DNA of 64,000 bases from Gymnorhina tibicen (lineage: Eukaryota; Chordata; Aves; Passeriformes; Artamidae). The stretch is taken from assembly GCA_013399875.1 (NCBI GenBank), contig VXAZ01005707.1, positions 1 to 64,000 of the forward strand, in the 5' to 3' direction. The translations under genes and the position numbers were made by a program. Shown in pieces: positions 36,431-49,540 of this stretch. The notes beneath the pieces were generated by a model, which did not search any database, was not told the DNA's origin, and saw only the letters and a list, made by a program, of their open reading frames with translations. Position 1 is the first letter of the stretch; the number at the start of each line of letters is the position of its first letter.

Positions 36431-39400
36431 AAGATACCTAGGCATTACAATCTACACTTTCAAAAAACACCTCACTATAACTTGTCAAAAAATTTAGCAT
36501 TGCCCACAATCTGAGGTATATGTGGGGTGCAGCCAAAAACTGGAGGCAGACTGATCTGATTTGAACCATTTAGAAGTGAAAAGACAGCTAACCAGTGAGC
36601 AGCCTGTTCCCCAGATGTATTGCCTTGTTTGACACAACGAATTTTCATATTACATAGAAAAACATAACATTTAAAGAGCAGTGACGAATAGACTATCAGC
36701 ATTCTGTTTCTTTTAGGCAGACTTCTGAGGTATTTGGCATTTAGCAGATTTCAAACAGTCTTCACAATAATTGCATGTGCAATAATGAACATTGGAAAAT
36801 TGATGCTGAATTGTTTATTACGCTTCTGGCTGCCCATGGATGAGTGAGGGGGCTGAGCACGAAGTTACGAGGCTGGACCTTGATGATCATAAACTCCCTC
36901 TTGAGAAAAGAAAGAGGTAATGGGGAGTACAGACCAACAGTATCAGAAAAGATGGGGGGACCTCAAAGAATTCTCAGAAAGTAGAACTTGGATGAGTAAC
37001 TAAACTTACTACACAGAGGTGTGAGGGTTAAACTGAGTCACCTGCACTGGGAGGTCTTGAGCCTCAGCAGGGTTCTCAGGCAGCTCGGGGGAAACACAAC
37101 AGCAAAGGTTTCTTTAGCCAACCACTAACGACAGAGATGACTTCTCATTTTGTGTTGAATATTAGAAGCTGTGGTACAGGATAACAAAAATTTACATTCA
37201 ATGTAAATGTGACACAAGGAGTGCCATCATTTACTCTTCGCTACTGCAGCTTGCACAGTCCTTTACCTGAAGATAAAATCTTGTCCTAATTTCCAACAAG
37301 TCATCCCAGAATCTTTGCAGCTTTCAGTGCCATCTGATCTATTAACTTATTTAGGAGCATATCTGCCATTACCATCATGGCAGATGAAGAATCATGAAGT
37401 GATTGCAGGTGTTGGCTTTAAAATCTATCTGGTAAATTACAATGTACCCTTTCTAACAAACATCTATATACAGGTATTTGAAGTTAGACTGAGTATAATA
37501 TTTTCCATATCAAAGCATGTTTCTGTACAAAGAAAATAAGTAAACAAAGACAAGTAATAAGAATTTGAAATATATCCCTCTAAGAACAAAGTTAAGCAAG
37601 TTAAAATATTGATGCAATAATTCTAATAAAGACTAGCAAATCAGTTTGATTTAACTGGCGGCCATCAAAGTAATTTTGTTCTAAAAGATGTTAAAACAAA
37701 ATTCCCATCTCCAAACCCCAAATAAGTAAGTCAGAAGCTCACAAGCTGTATCTTCTCCAGAATTTTAAATGAATTTGCTTTTCTCTATGACAGAACTGTT
37801 GCAACAGGGGAGGTAAATAACATGCCCAAATGCCTGCTCAGAGGCAGGCACAGCAGAAAGGTATCTCTGGAGATAGTTCCATCCAATCTTTTAACGAGCA
37901 GCAGCTATTGCCACCTGCCAACATCTCTGCATCTTCTAGACGCAACTGGAAAGAAAAAAACCAAGGATTTTCACTCCCCTCTAAGTATCCAAAGTCACCA
38001 GGTTTTTTAAAGTGTTCACCAAGGACACCACCCAAATACAAGTCTTAAAAGAAATATTTGGGTGAAAACCCCCCCACACACCAGACCTCAGCAGACTCAA
38101 GCATGCTCAACTGAGGGAGCCACAGGCACCCAGACAGAAAGCAAACAAAACAGAGGGGCCCACAGTGAGCTTTAGCTGCTCTCCAGCTTGCAATTTATCC
38201 CAGTTCCACATAGGGCCTTCTTTGGATTTCTAAGTCTGTTGTAGCTCTTGCACTGAATAGTTAAACGTATTTTAAAGTAATAGTGTCGTGCTTTTGAAAA
38301 TCTTTTAAAAATTAAAAAGTTCTGGTTTTACATTATGAATTTGTGCTTGTTAAAACCCTCCATTTCTTAAAGATGCAGCATCTCTCACAAATGTGTGAAA
38401 TCATGAGGGTTGCTTAATTAAATAGTGCCTCTAGCATGAAAGTCATTATCACTCACAGCTCTTGAGTGGCTTAGTTCCAAACTCCCTGGGGTCTGTGCCC
38501 ATTCCCAAGTGGACAGGTGCCCACATTACAAAAACTACCCTCCCAGCAGGACCTCATCGCTGCCGTCTCAGAGAAAACAAACATGCATTAACTGAGTTCC
38601 CCTACTGACTGTGCTGTCAGACTCAAAATTAGTACTTCCAGAGGAGTCACAAGTAATATTAAAAGACTCCACAGGAGCTTTGTATTTCACCTGCTCTAGT
38701 GTCCTGTGGGTAGGTAAGTGTTGTTCAGCATCTAGTCTGTTTCCCATGGCAATTTTGAGTCTTTATTTGCTTTGGAGATCAGAACCTCTTACTTCCCAAG
38801 TTTGCATCAAGATTTATTTCGAGATGCTTGCATATTTCAAAATTACATCTAACAAGAAACAGTGTCAGGTGATATTTTTTACTGATAGATTTTTAGCAGT
38901 TCTATATAAAGCAGCACAGCTGCATGAATACTTCAGAAACAATGTGCAAGACATATTGCCTTACTTCAGCTAATAAAAATCTATAATCAACTGCAGCCTC
39001 ATGAAACCACAATTGAAAGAGATTACACTTTTAAATCATATCTGTGCAAATGAAAAGGTGGCATTATCCCACTCTACATTATTACCAAATTCCATTCTTT
39101 GTTCAAACTAAGCAGGTACACTCCTATGATTTCTCCAACATCCATTCATCAAGGATGATACCCAATTAAACAAAGAAACAATACCTTCTTACCTCACAAA
39201 TCTGTGCTGTTATCTCACAAAACGGACAGAAATACAGATTTAATTGATTCTTTTACTTCTATAAAACTGTTGAGCCAACATGGCTGAACCATTCTCCTCC
39301 ATCCTCTGTATCATTACAAACAGCAGCAACAGCTCTGTGCAAGACCTGTGAATTCCATGAGCATTTTGAAGACAAACTGAAATGGCTGCACTGCTGCAAC

Positions 39401-42349
39401 ATGAGACTTATCTAACACAGTCTGTGTCATCTCTGAAGACACATAAAATGGAAAACACTCACCCTGATTCAAATTACTGTATTCTTGGCAGTTTTGAAAT
39501 AAAACTCTCATCATTTCATTGTAAACTGGGTGTACACAGTCTAAAAATTATTGAAGCAAAAACCACGAATTTTACAGACTCACTTATTGGATCAGACCTT
39601 CAATTGAAAAATAAAATCTCTGTTGGATTAGAGACAAATTTCCCTTCTAACAAACCTCAAAAGTAGATTAACTTGAGTAAGGAGAATAAAAACAGTATTT
39701 AAAATATATTTTGTCCTACATGCTTCTTGTCAGACCAGATATATCGTAAGAGCAGATAGCTGTTTGCTATAACCAGAAATTAAATAAACCTAAGAAAAGA
39801 TAATAAATGGGAAAGAAAGTACCACACACTAAAATTTTTAATTCATTTTTTTCTTGAAAAAGGTGTAGTCCATTCCTCACAAATAAATTTAAGGTGTCTA
39901 TATTAAATGCAAAAATTCCAACGCAGCAAGGTGGTGCCAGCTTTCATCTATGTTACTGAGAGGTAAAAGGCTCTCAGTACCTCATAGGACGCTCTGTTCA
40001 TTAAAAAAAATTACTAGTTAGATACGCAATCCTGCCTTGAATGATTGAAAGTAGATTACAGCCAGGTGGAATTTCAGTCAGCATGTACTTCCCGTGCACT
40101 CCTGTAACAAAAAGTTCTGGGAAAGTATAGCGGCAAAGAAATAACCCAACAAGACTGTAAACAGGAATATCAGAATTCCGGCTTTCCCAATATATTAGAA
40201 CACCCAAGAAGCTATAGAAAACATGGAATTCATTTCTTTTGATGTTTTCTGTCTTTTTATCTCATGTACAGAGAAGTATTTTAAAGTTTAAGGGTTGTAG
40301 CAGATAGTTAGCAACTTTGCCCTTAGGTGGTACACCAACCTCGTTGAAAAACTGCTTTCAAAACCTATTACATTGCTGAGCATTTCAACTTTAGTGCACT
40401 TGGTCTAAAACTATTTTCTTTGGCATATATGAATGTACTTTTTATTTAGAGCAATGCTTATTTTCTCTCTCAATACTGTCTCCTTTTTATTCCCCTCATA
40501 TGCTCTGATTAATTCCAAAATCTCACTTTCATTTGTTCTGTTATAGAAGTTCTTCTCCAAACATTTTTCATCTTAATTGATTTACAGTGATTCCAAAGCC
40601 TTATTTAAGGAGCTAGCTGATTTCATTAACTAGTACTACTGATTTATCACATTTCTATATTAAAAAAAATTCTATTCCTGCTCAGTGGGTTTTGCTTTTG
40701 TTTAAATGGAATCAGCAGCAATCACTCAGTCCAAGGGTACTCTGAACCTACTTCTCACAACTGCAGCTTAGTAACCTCTGTTCTCCATTAAGAAAGCCCC
40801 TTCACACCACAGGACACATCCTTTTAGCAGGATGTTTTTTGCCTCCAGGAACACTAACATCATCTTTAGATTGAGCTATACCCAAAGGTAAGGAGTCCGC
40901 AGCAGATACACAGCACCACCCTGGCAGAAATAGCTCCAGTTCCTGTTACTGTTCCTCCCACGGCAGGGAAGACCTGAAACATCCCTACTGATTCTCAGTT
41001 CACTGTCACTTCAAGCACTTCTTTCCCAGTTTAAAACCCTCTGCCTCACTTAGCCCCACCTCCTTGTTAGGTCTAAGCAGGTAAAGAGCAGCAACAAGCA
41101 AAAAGAGGCTTCGTGTGCATGATCTATCAGAGCAGTACTAATCACATGAAAGGCTTACTCCCTTCTTCCTTCCTTTCTTACTGGAGAGAGTCCTATACAT
41201 GCTCTAATTTCATTTATTATTTATTGCTTTACCCTTCTTTTATGATACCAGAGATCCAAATTCAATTCCCTGTCCCAGTTTATGCTTGGAGGAATTCAAT
41301 AAAGTGGGCCTGAAGGAGAAGCAGGCAATAATATAGCTCCATTTATTGTTGGATACTCTTTCCTAGCAAAATAAGAGCAGAGGTTTAAAGTTTTGGACTG
41401 GATTTAAGCATGATTTTGTTTGGTGCAAGAACTGGACTTACTCAGGTTGTAGTTGTGAGATAAAATAACTAGACTTATTCAAGCTGTAGTTGTGTATCTG
41501 TAAAACATTAATGTACTTTTACAAAGTTTGTGTTTGAAATCCTCTGTGGATTTTTTGAATAGACTTTTTTTTTGTATTAGGAATTTTGTTATCTCCAGTA
41601 GAATGAAAAAGCTAGAAAGTATTTAATTTAAGAAATTAATTTCAAGCAGACAGGAGTGTACTTTAAATTATAAATAGGAAAACTGACTGATAAGAAATAT
41701 CCTTTTATTACTTTCTAAGTACAGTAATAACACCTTCTACCTTGGGCCACAAGATTATTGGCAACCAAAGTTTTAATCATCAAAATAGAAAGATTTTGTG
41801 TGCCTGGGAGATAGTTGTTTCTCTACTACAATACGTATCTTGATATTTTGAGCTTTGGCTAATAAACATTTAATAATTATTATATTAAAAGTTTTTGTCC
41901 TTGGGGCTTGCTTTTGATGTGTACCATATAAAACAGGTGTCTTGTATTATTTTACTGACACTGGGGCTTTCCTGTTTGCACAGAGCTTAGAATTATTAGT
42001 TTAGAATCCAGTTGCTATCTTTGTTATTGCTTTGTAAAGTTCTAATTAGAATTTGGGGAATCTAAAGAAGCAATATGCTTTATGAATAGTGCTGTGTCTT
42101 TCAGATGTGCGATTGCTATTCACTTGCTCTTGCTTGTTTTATTAAGCAGAGGACAGAAAAGAAATGCTAGAATAATCTTGTATATTTGATCTTTGTGTTT
42201 GGAAAGAATTTATTAACAATAAGAATGTGGGGTGACAATCAGTATCCACTTTTAAGGAGTTAGAAACGAGATGGCATTTATGAAAGAGCTTGCCTGAGCA
42301 GATTCTGTATTTAAAAAACATCCACTGGTCATTTAGACTGTACTATTGC
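36431..42349. other. Unique sequence, no gene supported
   Basis: GC-moderate patches near 36830-37110 and 37810-38240 are not assignable to a repeat family. A 120-codon open frame (38611-38973, +) contains a GTAAGT-type donor at 38714 but has no good acceptor or domain, and is not called a gene. Confidence 0.55.
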
Positions 42350-42545
42350 AGTGTCTTAGGTCAGAAGGGATTTCTCAGGTCATCTAGCTCAGGCGCCTTT
42401 ACAAGCCCACATGACAATACTACCCAAACACTGCATCAAATTTCATCTTGAACACCCCTGTGGTTGATGCCCTAATGATTTACAAGGCAATTAAGTGTCT
42501 GACCTCAACCCTATGAATCTTAAGCAATAACGCTTAAGAAAAAAT
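42350..42545 (-). mobile_element. Possible old CR1-like LINE remnant
   Basis: GGTCAGAAGGGATTTCTCAG, GTCATCTAGCTCAGGCGCC and CATCTTGAACACCCCTGTGG recall the CR1 order 'AGAAGGGACCTCTGGAGATCATCTAGTCCA...TGAACACCTCCAGGG' read from the 3' end. It is strongly diverged and lacks a clear octamer end, so the assignment is tentative. Confidence 0.4.
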
Positions 42546-44109
42546 TCTGGTTTTGCATTCAAGCTTCTGCTTTCACAACGCAGACAGTTAAGACTGCCAT
42601 TTCAATGGAAAAACACGCAAATGATCCATGTCCTACTTTCTAGTCAGACCTCTCCAATATCTTAATCTTCCACAGACACTGCTCCACAGATTTTCATTTA
42701 GCTCCATAAATTGTTTATAAATAATCAGTGATTGTGTGGGGGAAACTCCCCCCTCCACCCAAAACATCACAGAATTACTTTCTGTCCCTTCTGTGATGAA
42801 GAACTCTGTGCCTTCAGTAAAGAAATGAGATCCCAACAGGACTGCAGGTTTTCCATAAGGACTGATACACTCTCCATTAAGCTATCATGGTCTCTCCTCC
42901 ACAAAACCAGGGTGAGGGATGGGAGGCTGTGTATCTCAGGCTAGAAGGGAAGCTGGTAAAATGCCCATATCCTGCAACTGGTTGGCAAAAGGGAAGCACG
43001 TAGTTACAGATGTGTAAATAATTGATTTTTCAATTTAGCTACTGACTTGAATGATCAAAGAAATGAATTCAGAACAATTGACCCAGAATAGAAGCATTTT
43101 GGGGTCTTTTTCATCCCCTCTCATCCTCTCTTTTGAAATACACTGGATGTTACAGAATGTGACAGGCTATTGAGCCTCTCTTTTATTCCTTATTGAATAG
43201 TTAGGATTGATCTAGATAGACGGTTTTCAACCAGTGAATAAAAGAAGGGTCCATATTGGAAGGCCTCTGGCTACTTTTGAGCGGGTTAAATGCCTGAGTT
43301 CAAGCCCATCTCATGAATTAGAAAAAGATTACAGGTCAATTCCCTAGCCACTGGCTTAAGAAACCAGAAATGCTTCAGCTCAGAATGATGGAACAGAATT
43401 ATTTTGACATTTCAAAACTTTCTTCTCCTTCCCCAAACTAATTTTCAAATTTAGTTTGGAAATGCAGGTTTTAGTTCAAATAAATATGTGTGAATTTGCT
43501 GCCTGAATAAATCACTATTTCTGGTTTGGTTTGTGGATTGTTTTTTTTCCCTGGAAAGGGGTTGGTTTTGTGACTTTTTCTCCTGAGCTCTGTATGTAAT
43601 CAAAACCAGATTATCTTCAGCCCTGTGGGCTATTGTTTTAGTTTTCTTTTCTTTAATGGTCAGCAGTGGGTTGACAATTCATCCAATTGGAGAACATCTC
43701 TTGCCTGATTTAGGTGACCCTTATGGAGTGTTAATCACTGATTTCATTAGCAGGACACAAAATTCCACTTCATGTTACCTCTGTGAATGGCTGATCTTTG
43801 GCAGTCACACGTATCTTATTCCAAGATCTATTACCAAGCATGTTCATTTTGATTTTCCTATTTTGAAAATAGAAAGCTGGACTTCTGATTACTAACTAGA
43901 TATAGCAGCTACTAAGATTTCCTGCTTCCACAGGTTAGCTAGGTATAAGTCATTTCAGTATTCCCTGGTTCACCTGCACACATCTGTTATGCATCCAGTG
44001 TCTTAACTAGAGCCTCTGAGAGTTATATTTGTTGAAAACATAACATTTTAAGTTTGGTGCTCCATCCGCTGTGGACTAGCTGAGATGTCTTTTGGATATG
44101 ATTAACACA
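42546..44109. other. Unique AT-rich sequence
   Basis: No recognisable exon or repeat. Short open frames only. Confidence 0.6.
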
Positions 44110-44507
44110 GACAATAAAGGGACTGAAGCATCATTCATATGAGCACAGCCTGAGAGCACAGACTGGGGAGAAGGCTCAGGGGGATTTTATCGATGTGTAT
44201 AAATACTCCATGCAAGGGAATGAAGGAGGAGCAGCCAGGCTTTTCTCAGTAACACCCACTAACAGGAGCAGAAGGCAGTCAGCAAAAACTACAAAACATG
44301 AAAAACAAATTAAAACAAACAAAAAAAATTAAAACCATGAAATTCCATCCAAACACAAGAAGGTATGTTTTTACTGTGGTCAAACACAAGGACGAGTGGC
44401 CCAGAGAACTTATTTGTGCAGTCAGGTTTTGACTGAGTCCTGGAAAACCTGCTCTAAGCTGACCCTGCTTGAACAGAGAGTTCCTTCCAACCTAAGTGAC
44501 TCTGCAA
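44110..44507 (+). mobile_element. CR1 LINE 3' region, about 400 bp
   Basis: Follows the end of CR1 ORF2 into the 3' UTR: GGACTGAAGCATCATTCATA, GAGAAGGCTCAGGGGGATTT, GTGTATAAATACTCCATGCA, AGCCAGGCTTTTCTCAGTAA, GAAATTCCATCCAAACACAA and GACCCTGCTTGAACAGAG. It ends in GTGACTCTG, a mutated octamer. An A-rich expansion interrupts it at about 44285-44335, at the position where CR1 copies read 'GGGCACAAACTGAAACACAG'. It is 5'-truncated with several indels and codes for no intact protein. Open frame 44396-44734 starts inside it and is spurious. Confidence 0.9.
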
Positions 44508-47272
44508 AACAAAAAAGAGAAGTCTATGGGTGCAATGTTACACAAACTACTGAGTACAGCAGGCTGGTGATGAACATGTATGAATTGCCCTCACTGAGAG
44601 TACGGCACTGCCCTGCTGTAGTTCAGTGCTGCGTCCCCTTCAAACAGGTCAGCACACAGCTGCCAAGCACAGCAACTCTGCATCAGCCTGTGATTAAGCA
44701 CAAAAGGAGAAGTTTTCTTACCTGTCTAAAGTAGTAGTCACTTCCAAAAACTCTCTAAGAGCAGTCTACAGTCTCCTTTCATCCAGAAGAGCAGTAGTTA
44801 AAGCACAGGCTTAGGCTGCCTGTCCTTCTCCCATGAGCAGGATGAAGCCTCCCATGCTGCAAGTGAGAGCTTCTGCCAGATGAAGCTCAGATAAACAGCA
44901 GCAGCCTCTGCCTCTCAGCTCACCATGGCACAGGTTCCAGGGCAGCACAGCACAGGATGACAGCAAACGGCTCTACAGACTTGTGGGTCACACAACTCTA
45001 ACAGGAGCCTGGGCTGGATTTCTTTTTAAATACATTACATCACTGCTAACAGCCTGAAAAAGAGAAAAAACCAAAACCAAAAACCTCTGGCTATTGATAC
45101 GTTCTGTAAGCCACAGGGTTCTCTTCTGGAGGAGAAACCAGAGTTTACACGCAATACTTCAATATGATTTCAACTTTTGCACATTATACACTGCATGGTA
45201 GTTCCCAGCACTATTATGAAGTCTCATCTTTCATGCTGCTCCCATACTAAGAAGGTTGAAGAGATGCCAGAAGGTATTTAAAGATGTATTCAGGTGTCAG
45301 AAGAGGTTTAAAGTAATTTTTAAAGTCTGTCTGGCAGCAACTAAATCTGTCAATTAATTTTCATGTTCTTTTTTCCTTTTAGAAATGGTTTCCTATCTTA
45401 AATATATTTTGATCCATTTATTATTTTAAGCTGTAGAATTTTAGCAAAACAGATTAATGCTTAGTGACTAAAGTTAAGAAATGCAATGACTGCAAATGAA
45501 CAGTGAAATATTTATAGTTCATTTGTTTCCAATGCTTTTTTAACATTCTTGGAGGATGTATACTAATGCTATTACATTTCACACATGTTTAGTGTCCTCT
45601 TCCTTAGTTAAAACTACAGATGCAACTTATCCATTTTTTTAATATAATAATGTTCAACTCTAATATGAAACAAAAGTTGTGGTTAAGTAAGTAAAAAGTT
45701 AAAAGCTACCTTTCTAACTTCTCACTAAGTGTCAATTACTGTTAATTACCTGTTTTTAACTTTGTGGTCACATCTCATTTTTTTTTGGAACACAAAATAT
45801 AGACTTGCAAAATTTATATATATGCAAAATGAAAGAGTCATAAAAGAATTGGCTTATGAAATATTAAGAGGTATAACAAGTTTGGGTTTAACTTTTAAAA
45901 TTTGCTTTTATCAACTGCTTGTCCCTAACCACATAATTAACTAAATATAGATGAAAAAGTAAAAAAAAAAAAATCTAATAAAATTTGATAGCTAAGTGGA
46001 ATGATGTGTTTGTATAACTGTGCCTTATGTTAAAAAAAAAATCCAACAACAAAAAAACCCCACACCTCTAGCTAAATCTTAGGATTCTCCTAAGTTATGC
46101 TGACAAAATTCTTTGATATTACTGGTTGCCTTAAGATGGAAATCTCATCTCTGATGTTTTGCCATGAGTTTGAAGGTTAGCATAGGAAGTAGGAATAAGG
46201 AAGTTCTTCTTTGGGGCATGGGCCTAATGAAAATTCTCTGCAGTGTTGCTGTGGTACAAAACCAGTATTTCATGCCTACAAGATTTCAGCCTTTGATTTC
46301 TCTGATTCATTGTTGAAGTTTTCATCTTTTTCACAGTATGAAAGTCATGGCCATTCACACATTTTATTCACAGGGAAAGGACTGAATACACAAAAATATA
46401 ATAAATAAGGATACAACAGCATTCACCTTGAGGAGCAGAACTTTAAAATGTTCTGTCATGTAGCAATACTATAAATAAAGCCTGAAAATGGACAAGTTAA
46501 GCAAATTAACTTTTATGTAAAGAATTGCTATTGAATTCCTACTGAAGTACTGCATACCTCTGAGTAACCTGACTCACCTTTATTTTGAAAAAAAAAAACA
46601 ACAGCAAAAACACCATACAAGGTCAGTTGCCCACATGTGAAAATGGCATTGCCATTGTTTATTATTCTAAAATTACTGAACTGGTTTGCCTCAGCTTCAT
46701 TTAATTTGCATGGTTTGGTCCAGTAGGGGAAGATTTGCAAAGTCACTGTTACAATTCAGGCATAATAAATAGCATTTGTTTCTTTGAAATTATCTCCTGA
46801 GGACTATAGGCAGTTTGTCTCCATAAAGGACTTTTTTTTCCCCACTTATTTTTATAACACCACTGCAAAATTAAGTGATCATACATGGAACATAACTACC
46901 TGGATAGAATCTGGCATTGGTTGCAGTCTGAGACAAGATCACCACGACCTCATCTTTGCCCCTTGATGGGGATTATTCAGTCTGCAGTCACTGAGATGTG
47001 ACAGTTTCTCAGGTTCCAATCAAACCCTACTGTAAGAAGAGTTAAAACAAAACAAAACAAAACAAAACAAACCACACATACAAACAAAACACACCCCTAA
47101 AAAACCAATTCTTCCTTAACACAGCCATACTCTCCAGGCAAAAGGAAAGCAGAGGGCAGCTAGAAATCGTAACAAGCATTGCCTTTTGCAGTTCCAGCGA
47201 CAACTAATCTGGTTTACAATACTACATCTAGGGCCAAGTTTGTCTGGGACTGAACAGAAGCAAATTTATATT
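44508..47272. other. Unique sequence with simple repeats
   Basis: Somewhat GC-richer at 44560-45010, AT-rich after that. No coding exon was recognised. An (AAAAC)n array lies at 47044-47071 just upstream of the next LTR. Confidence 0.6.
47044..47071. repeat. (AAAAC)n microsatellite
   Basis: About five uninterrupted AAAAC units, followed by a CA-rich tail to 47096. Confidence 0.95.
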
Positions 47273-47277
47273 AATTC

Positions 47278-47875
47278 TGTTGTGGTTTGACCCCAGCTAG
47301 CAGCCAGGTACCACACACCTGCTCACTCATCCTCCCACCTGTGAGATCCTGGAGAGAGAATGGGAAGGGTAAAAGCAAAAAAACTCATGGGTTGAGATAA
47401 AGGCAGTTTAATAGGGAAAACAAAAGCCACACACACAGGCAAAGCAAACCAAGGCATTAATTCACTGCCTCCCATAGCAGGCAGGTGTTCAGCCATCTGC
47501 AGGAGAGCAGGGCCCCATCAAGCGTAGTGGTGACTTGGGACGACAAATGTCTTTATTTCAAATGTCACCCCCTTCTTCCTTTTCCTTCCTACTTTATATA
47601 CTGGGCATGATGCCATATGGTCTGGAGTGTCCCTTTGGTCAGTCGGGGTCACCTGTCCAGGCTGTGTCTCCTCCCACCCTTCCAGGCACCCCCAACTTCC
47701 TCACCAGCATGGCCAGTCCGAAAAGCAGAAAAGGCCTTGACTCTGTGTAAGCCCTGCTCAGCAACAACAAAAACATCTCTGTGTTATCAACCCTGTGTGC
47801 AGCACAAATCCAAAACCGAGCCCCAGTCCAGCCACTGGGAAGGAAATCAACTCTACCCCAGTCCAAACCAGCACA
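47278..47875 (-). mobile_element. Solo LTR (avian ERVL-like family), copy 2
   Basis: 598 bp, plus-strand ends TGTTGTGGTTTG...CCAGCACA, flanked by a perfect 5-bp target duplication AATTC (47273-47277 and 47876-47880). In its own sense it starts TGTGCTGGTTTGGACTGGGG and ends AAACCACAACA. On the minus strand TATAAA falls at 47593-47598, and ATTAAACTG with CTTTATCTCAACCCATGA marks the poly(A)/R region at about 47385-47415. Long stretches are the same as in the plus-strand copy at 2850-3454, so both belong to one subfamily. No internal retroviral sequence remains. The plus-strand open frames at 47535-47750 and 47617-47883 run antisense to U3. Confidence 0.92.
47593..47598 (-). promoter_or_regulatory. 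LTR TATA box
   Basis: TTTATA on the plus strand (TATAAA on the minus), at the same relative place as 3131-3136 in the sister LTR. Confidence 0.6.
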
Positions 47876-47880
47876 AATTC

Positions 47881-49369
47881 TGATCAAATTTTTTTTCTAT
47901 AAACAAATTCAGTAGGAGAAATATGGCACTTGAAGAAAGAATCACCACAGATTCAGGCCTCCAGCTGATATAGGGACATTTTACTTTAGTCTTTACTGAT
48001 TATGTAATCTTTCACGTTTTCATCTGTGCTGTATCAATTTTGTTACCCCTTGAATTCTTTCCATCAAAGAATGTAGAGGGTTTCTTTTTTTTTTAAGCAG
48101 AGCTTTTTACAGCTCTTGAGTTACACATGGTTTCCTGTAGTGAGCTGAAGAAACATCATCTGTTTACTAAAATGCTTTATGATTTAGTGAAGCAAGCAAT
48201 GGATCAGATCCTTTCGACTTTGTCTTAGGGGCAGAGAAGACTGTCATAAAGTCAAGTTAAAAATTTCTTCATGTTCTTCTAAACTCCTACAACCAGCTAA
48301 TTAAATCTTTTAAAGATGCTCTAATATGGACACTCAATCCTCCCCTCAGAGGGCTGTTGTTATTATGCATATTCAGAGATTTAAGGAACAAGGAGTTCAC
48401 CTTAAATGCATTAGGGGGTTAATTAGGTTTTCAGTAAGCACTTCTTTAATTCCTCCTACATGCATAACATTTAAACTGCATCGTTGGGGGATAGCTGGCA
48501 GCGTCGTGACAACTGCAATATTGGCAGTATAGTAATTTGTAGTTAAGGTCACTTGAAGATAACATTAACTCTTCATTGTTCAGTCACATGCAACACCTGT
48601 GACTTAAGGAAGACACTGATAGTGAATGTGATTCTGGGATTCAATATGATTAATGAGGATGGTCCAAGCATGCTCCTACCTACAACTTTATTTTGTTTTT
48701 ATATTTTGTGGGTGTCTCACTTTGTTCAAAAGTTTTATTATTTGAATCTGACCCTTTTGGAGTTCTGAGTTTTGTTTAGTCTTTTTTTTTTTATAAAAGT
48801 TAGAAAGTACTACTGTGCCATCACTACAATTCAAGAATTAGACTTCTGAAAAACTTTCTGCAATGAGTGTACTGGTAGATCTAGAAAAACACACACCACA
48901 GATCAGTCTTGGAGGCTAAGTTCATTAACCTGTACCTATGCTATTTTTTAAAAAATAACACGTGCCAGAAGAGCACATTTTTCCTCCCACTGTCATGTAG
49001 TAGCTTTCCCAGATCACTACTTCTGTCTTATTGATTCATTTTAAGGGAAAATAGTAAGGACACAATGTTAGTTTTGCCAGTAGTTACTCATAATAATGGA
49101 AAGGGAATTAAAACATAATTAAATATGATGCTCATACAGATCTTATAACCCTCCTTCATTTTTATTCTTAAATGAGAGGAAGAAGAAGCATATTGTGGAT
49201 ACAGAAAGGGCTGTTAGAAAGGTTTTCCAGCTTCTTGCAATATTCTGTATGAATCTTTCCTTTCTCACACAAGCTATGAAAACAATAAGATGGTTTTGTA
49301 AAACTATCTGGACACCTGGTGTTTGTCTAAGTTCTGTTTATGATACACTGGTGAAATGTTATTGAAATG
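47881..49369. other. Unique AT-rich sequence
   Basis: Nothing recognisable. Short T runs lie at 48085 and 48782. Confidence 0.6.
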
Positions 49370-49540
49370 GGTGTTGTTAAACCTTAGCCAATCATCCTAA
49401 GGGGTGGATGGTCACTGACCAATCTCCTTATTGATCCACTATATGATTACACATATAAGTGGGCAATTAATTAATTAAATACTTCACTTTCTTGCTGGAC
49501 ACATGTGGCCTCATTTCTTCGTCCCTGGTATACAACCACA
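49370..49540 (+). mobile_element. Possible LTR or LTR fragment
   Basis: Has LTR-like order: CCAAT (TAGCCAATCATC), a second CCAAT (GACCAATCTCC), TATAAG (CATATAAGTGGGC), an A/T-rich ATTAAATAC possible poly(A) region, then a U5-like TTTCTTCGTCCCTGGTATACAACCA. The layout parallels the LTR at 12701-13041, including the short spacing between TATA and poly(A) region. No target duplication or clear 5' TG end was found. Confidence 0.35.

Noticed and set aside
38611..38973. 120-codon open frame with GTAAGT inside (possible exon 38621-38713)
   Set aside because: The acceptor has a poor pyrimidine tract, and the frame continues past the donor as random sequence would.
43290..43320. GAGTTCAAGCCC, similar to a tRNA B box
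   Set aside because: No matching A box, cloverleaf stems or terminator T run was found around it.
47535..47887. Overlapping open frames on both strands around 47.6-47.9 kb
   Set aside because: They lie within the LTR U3 and are explained by that element.
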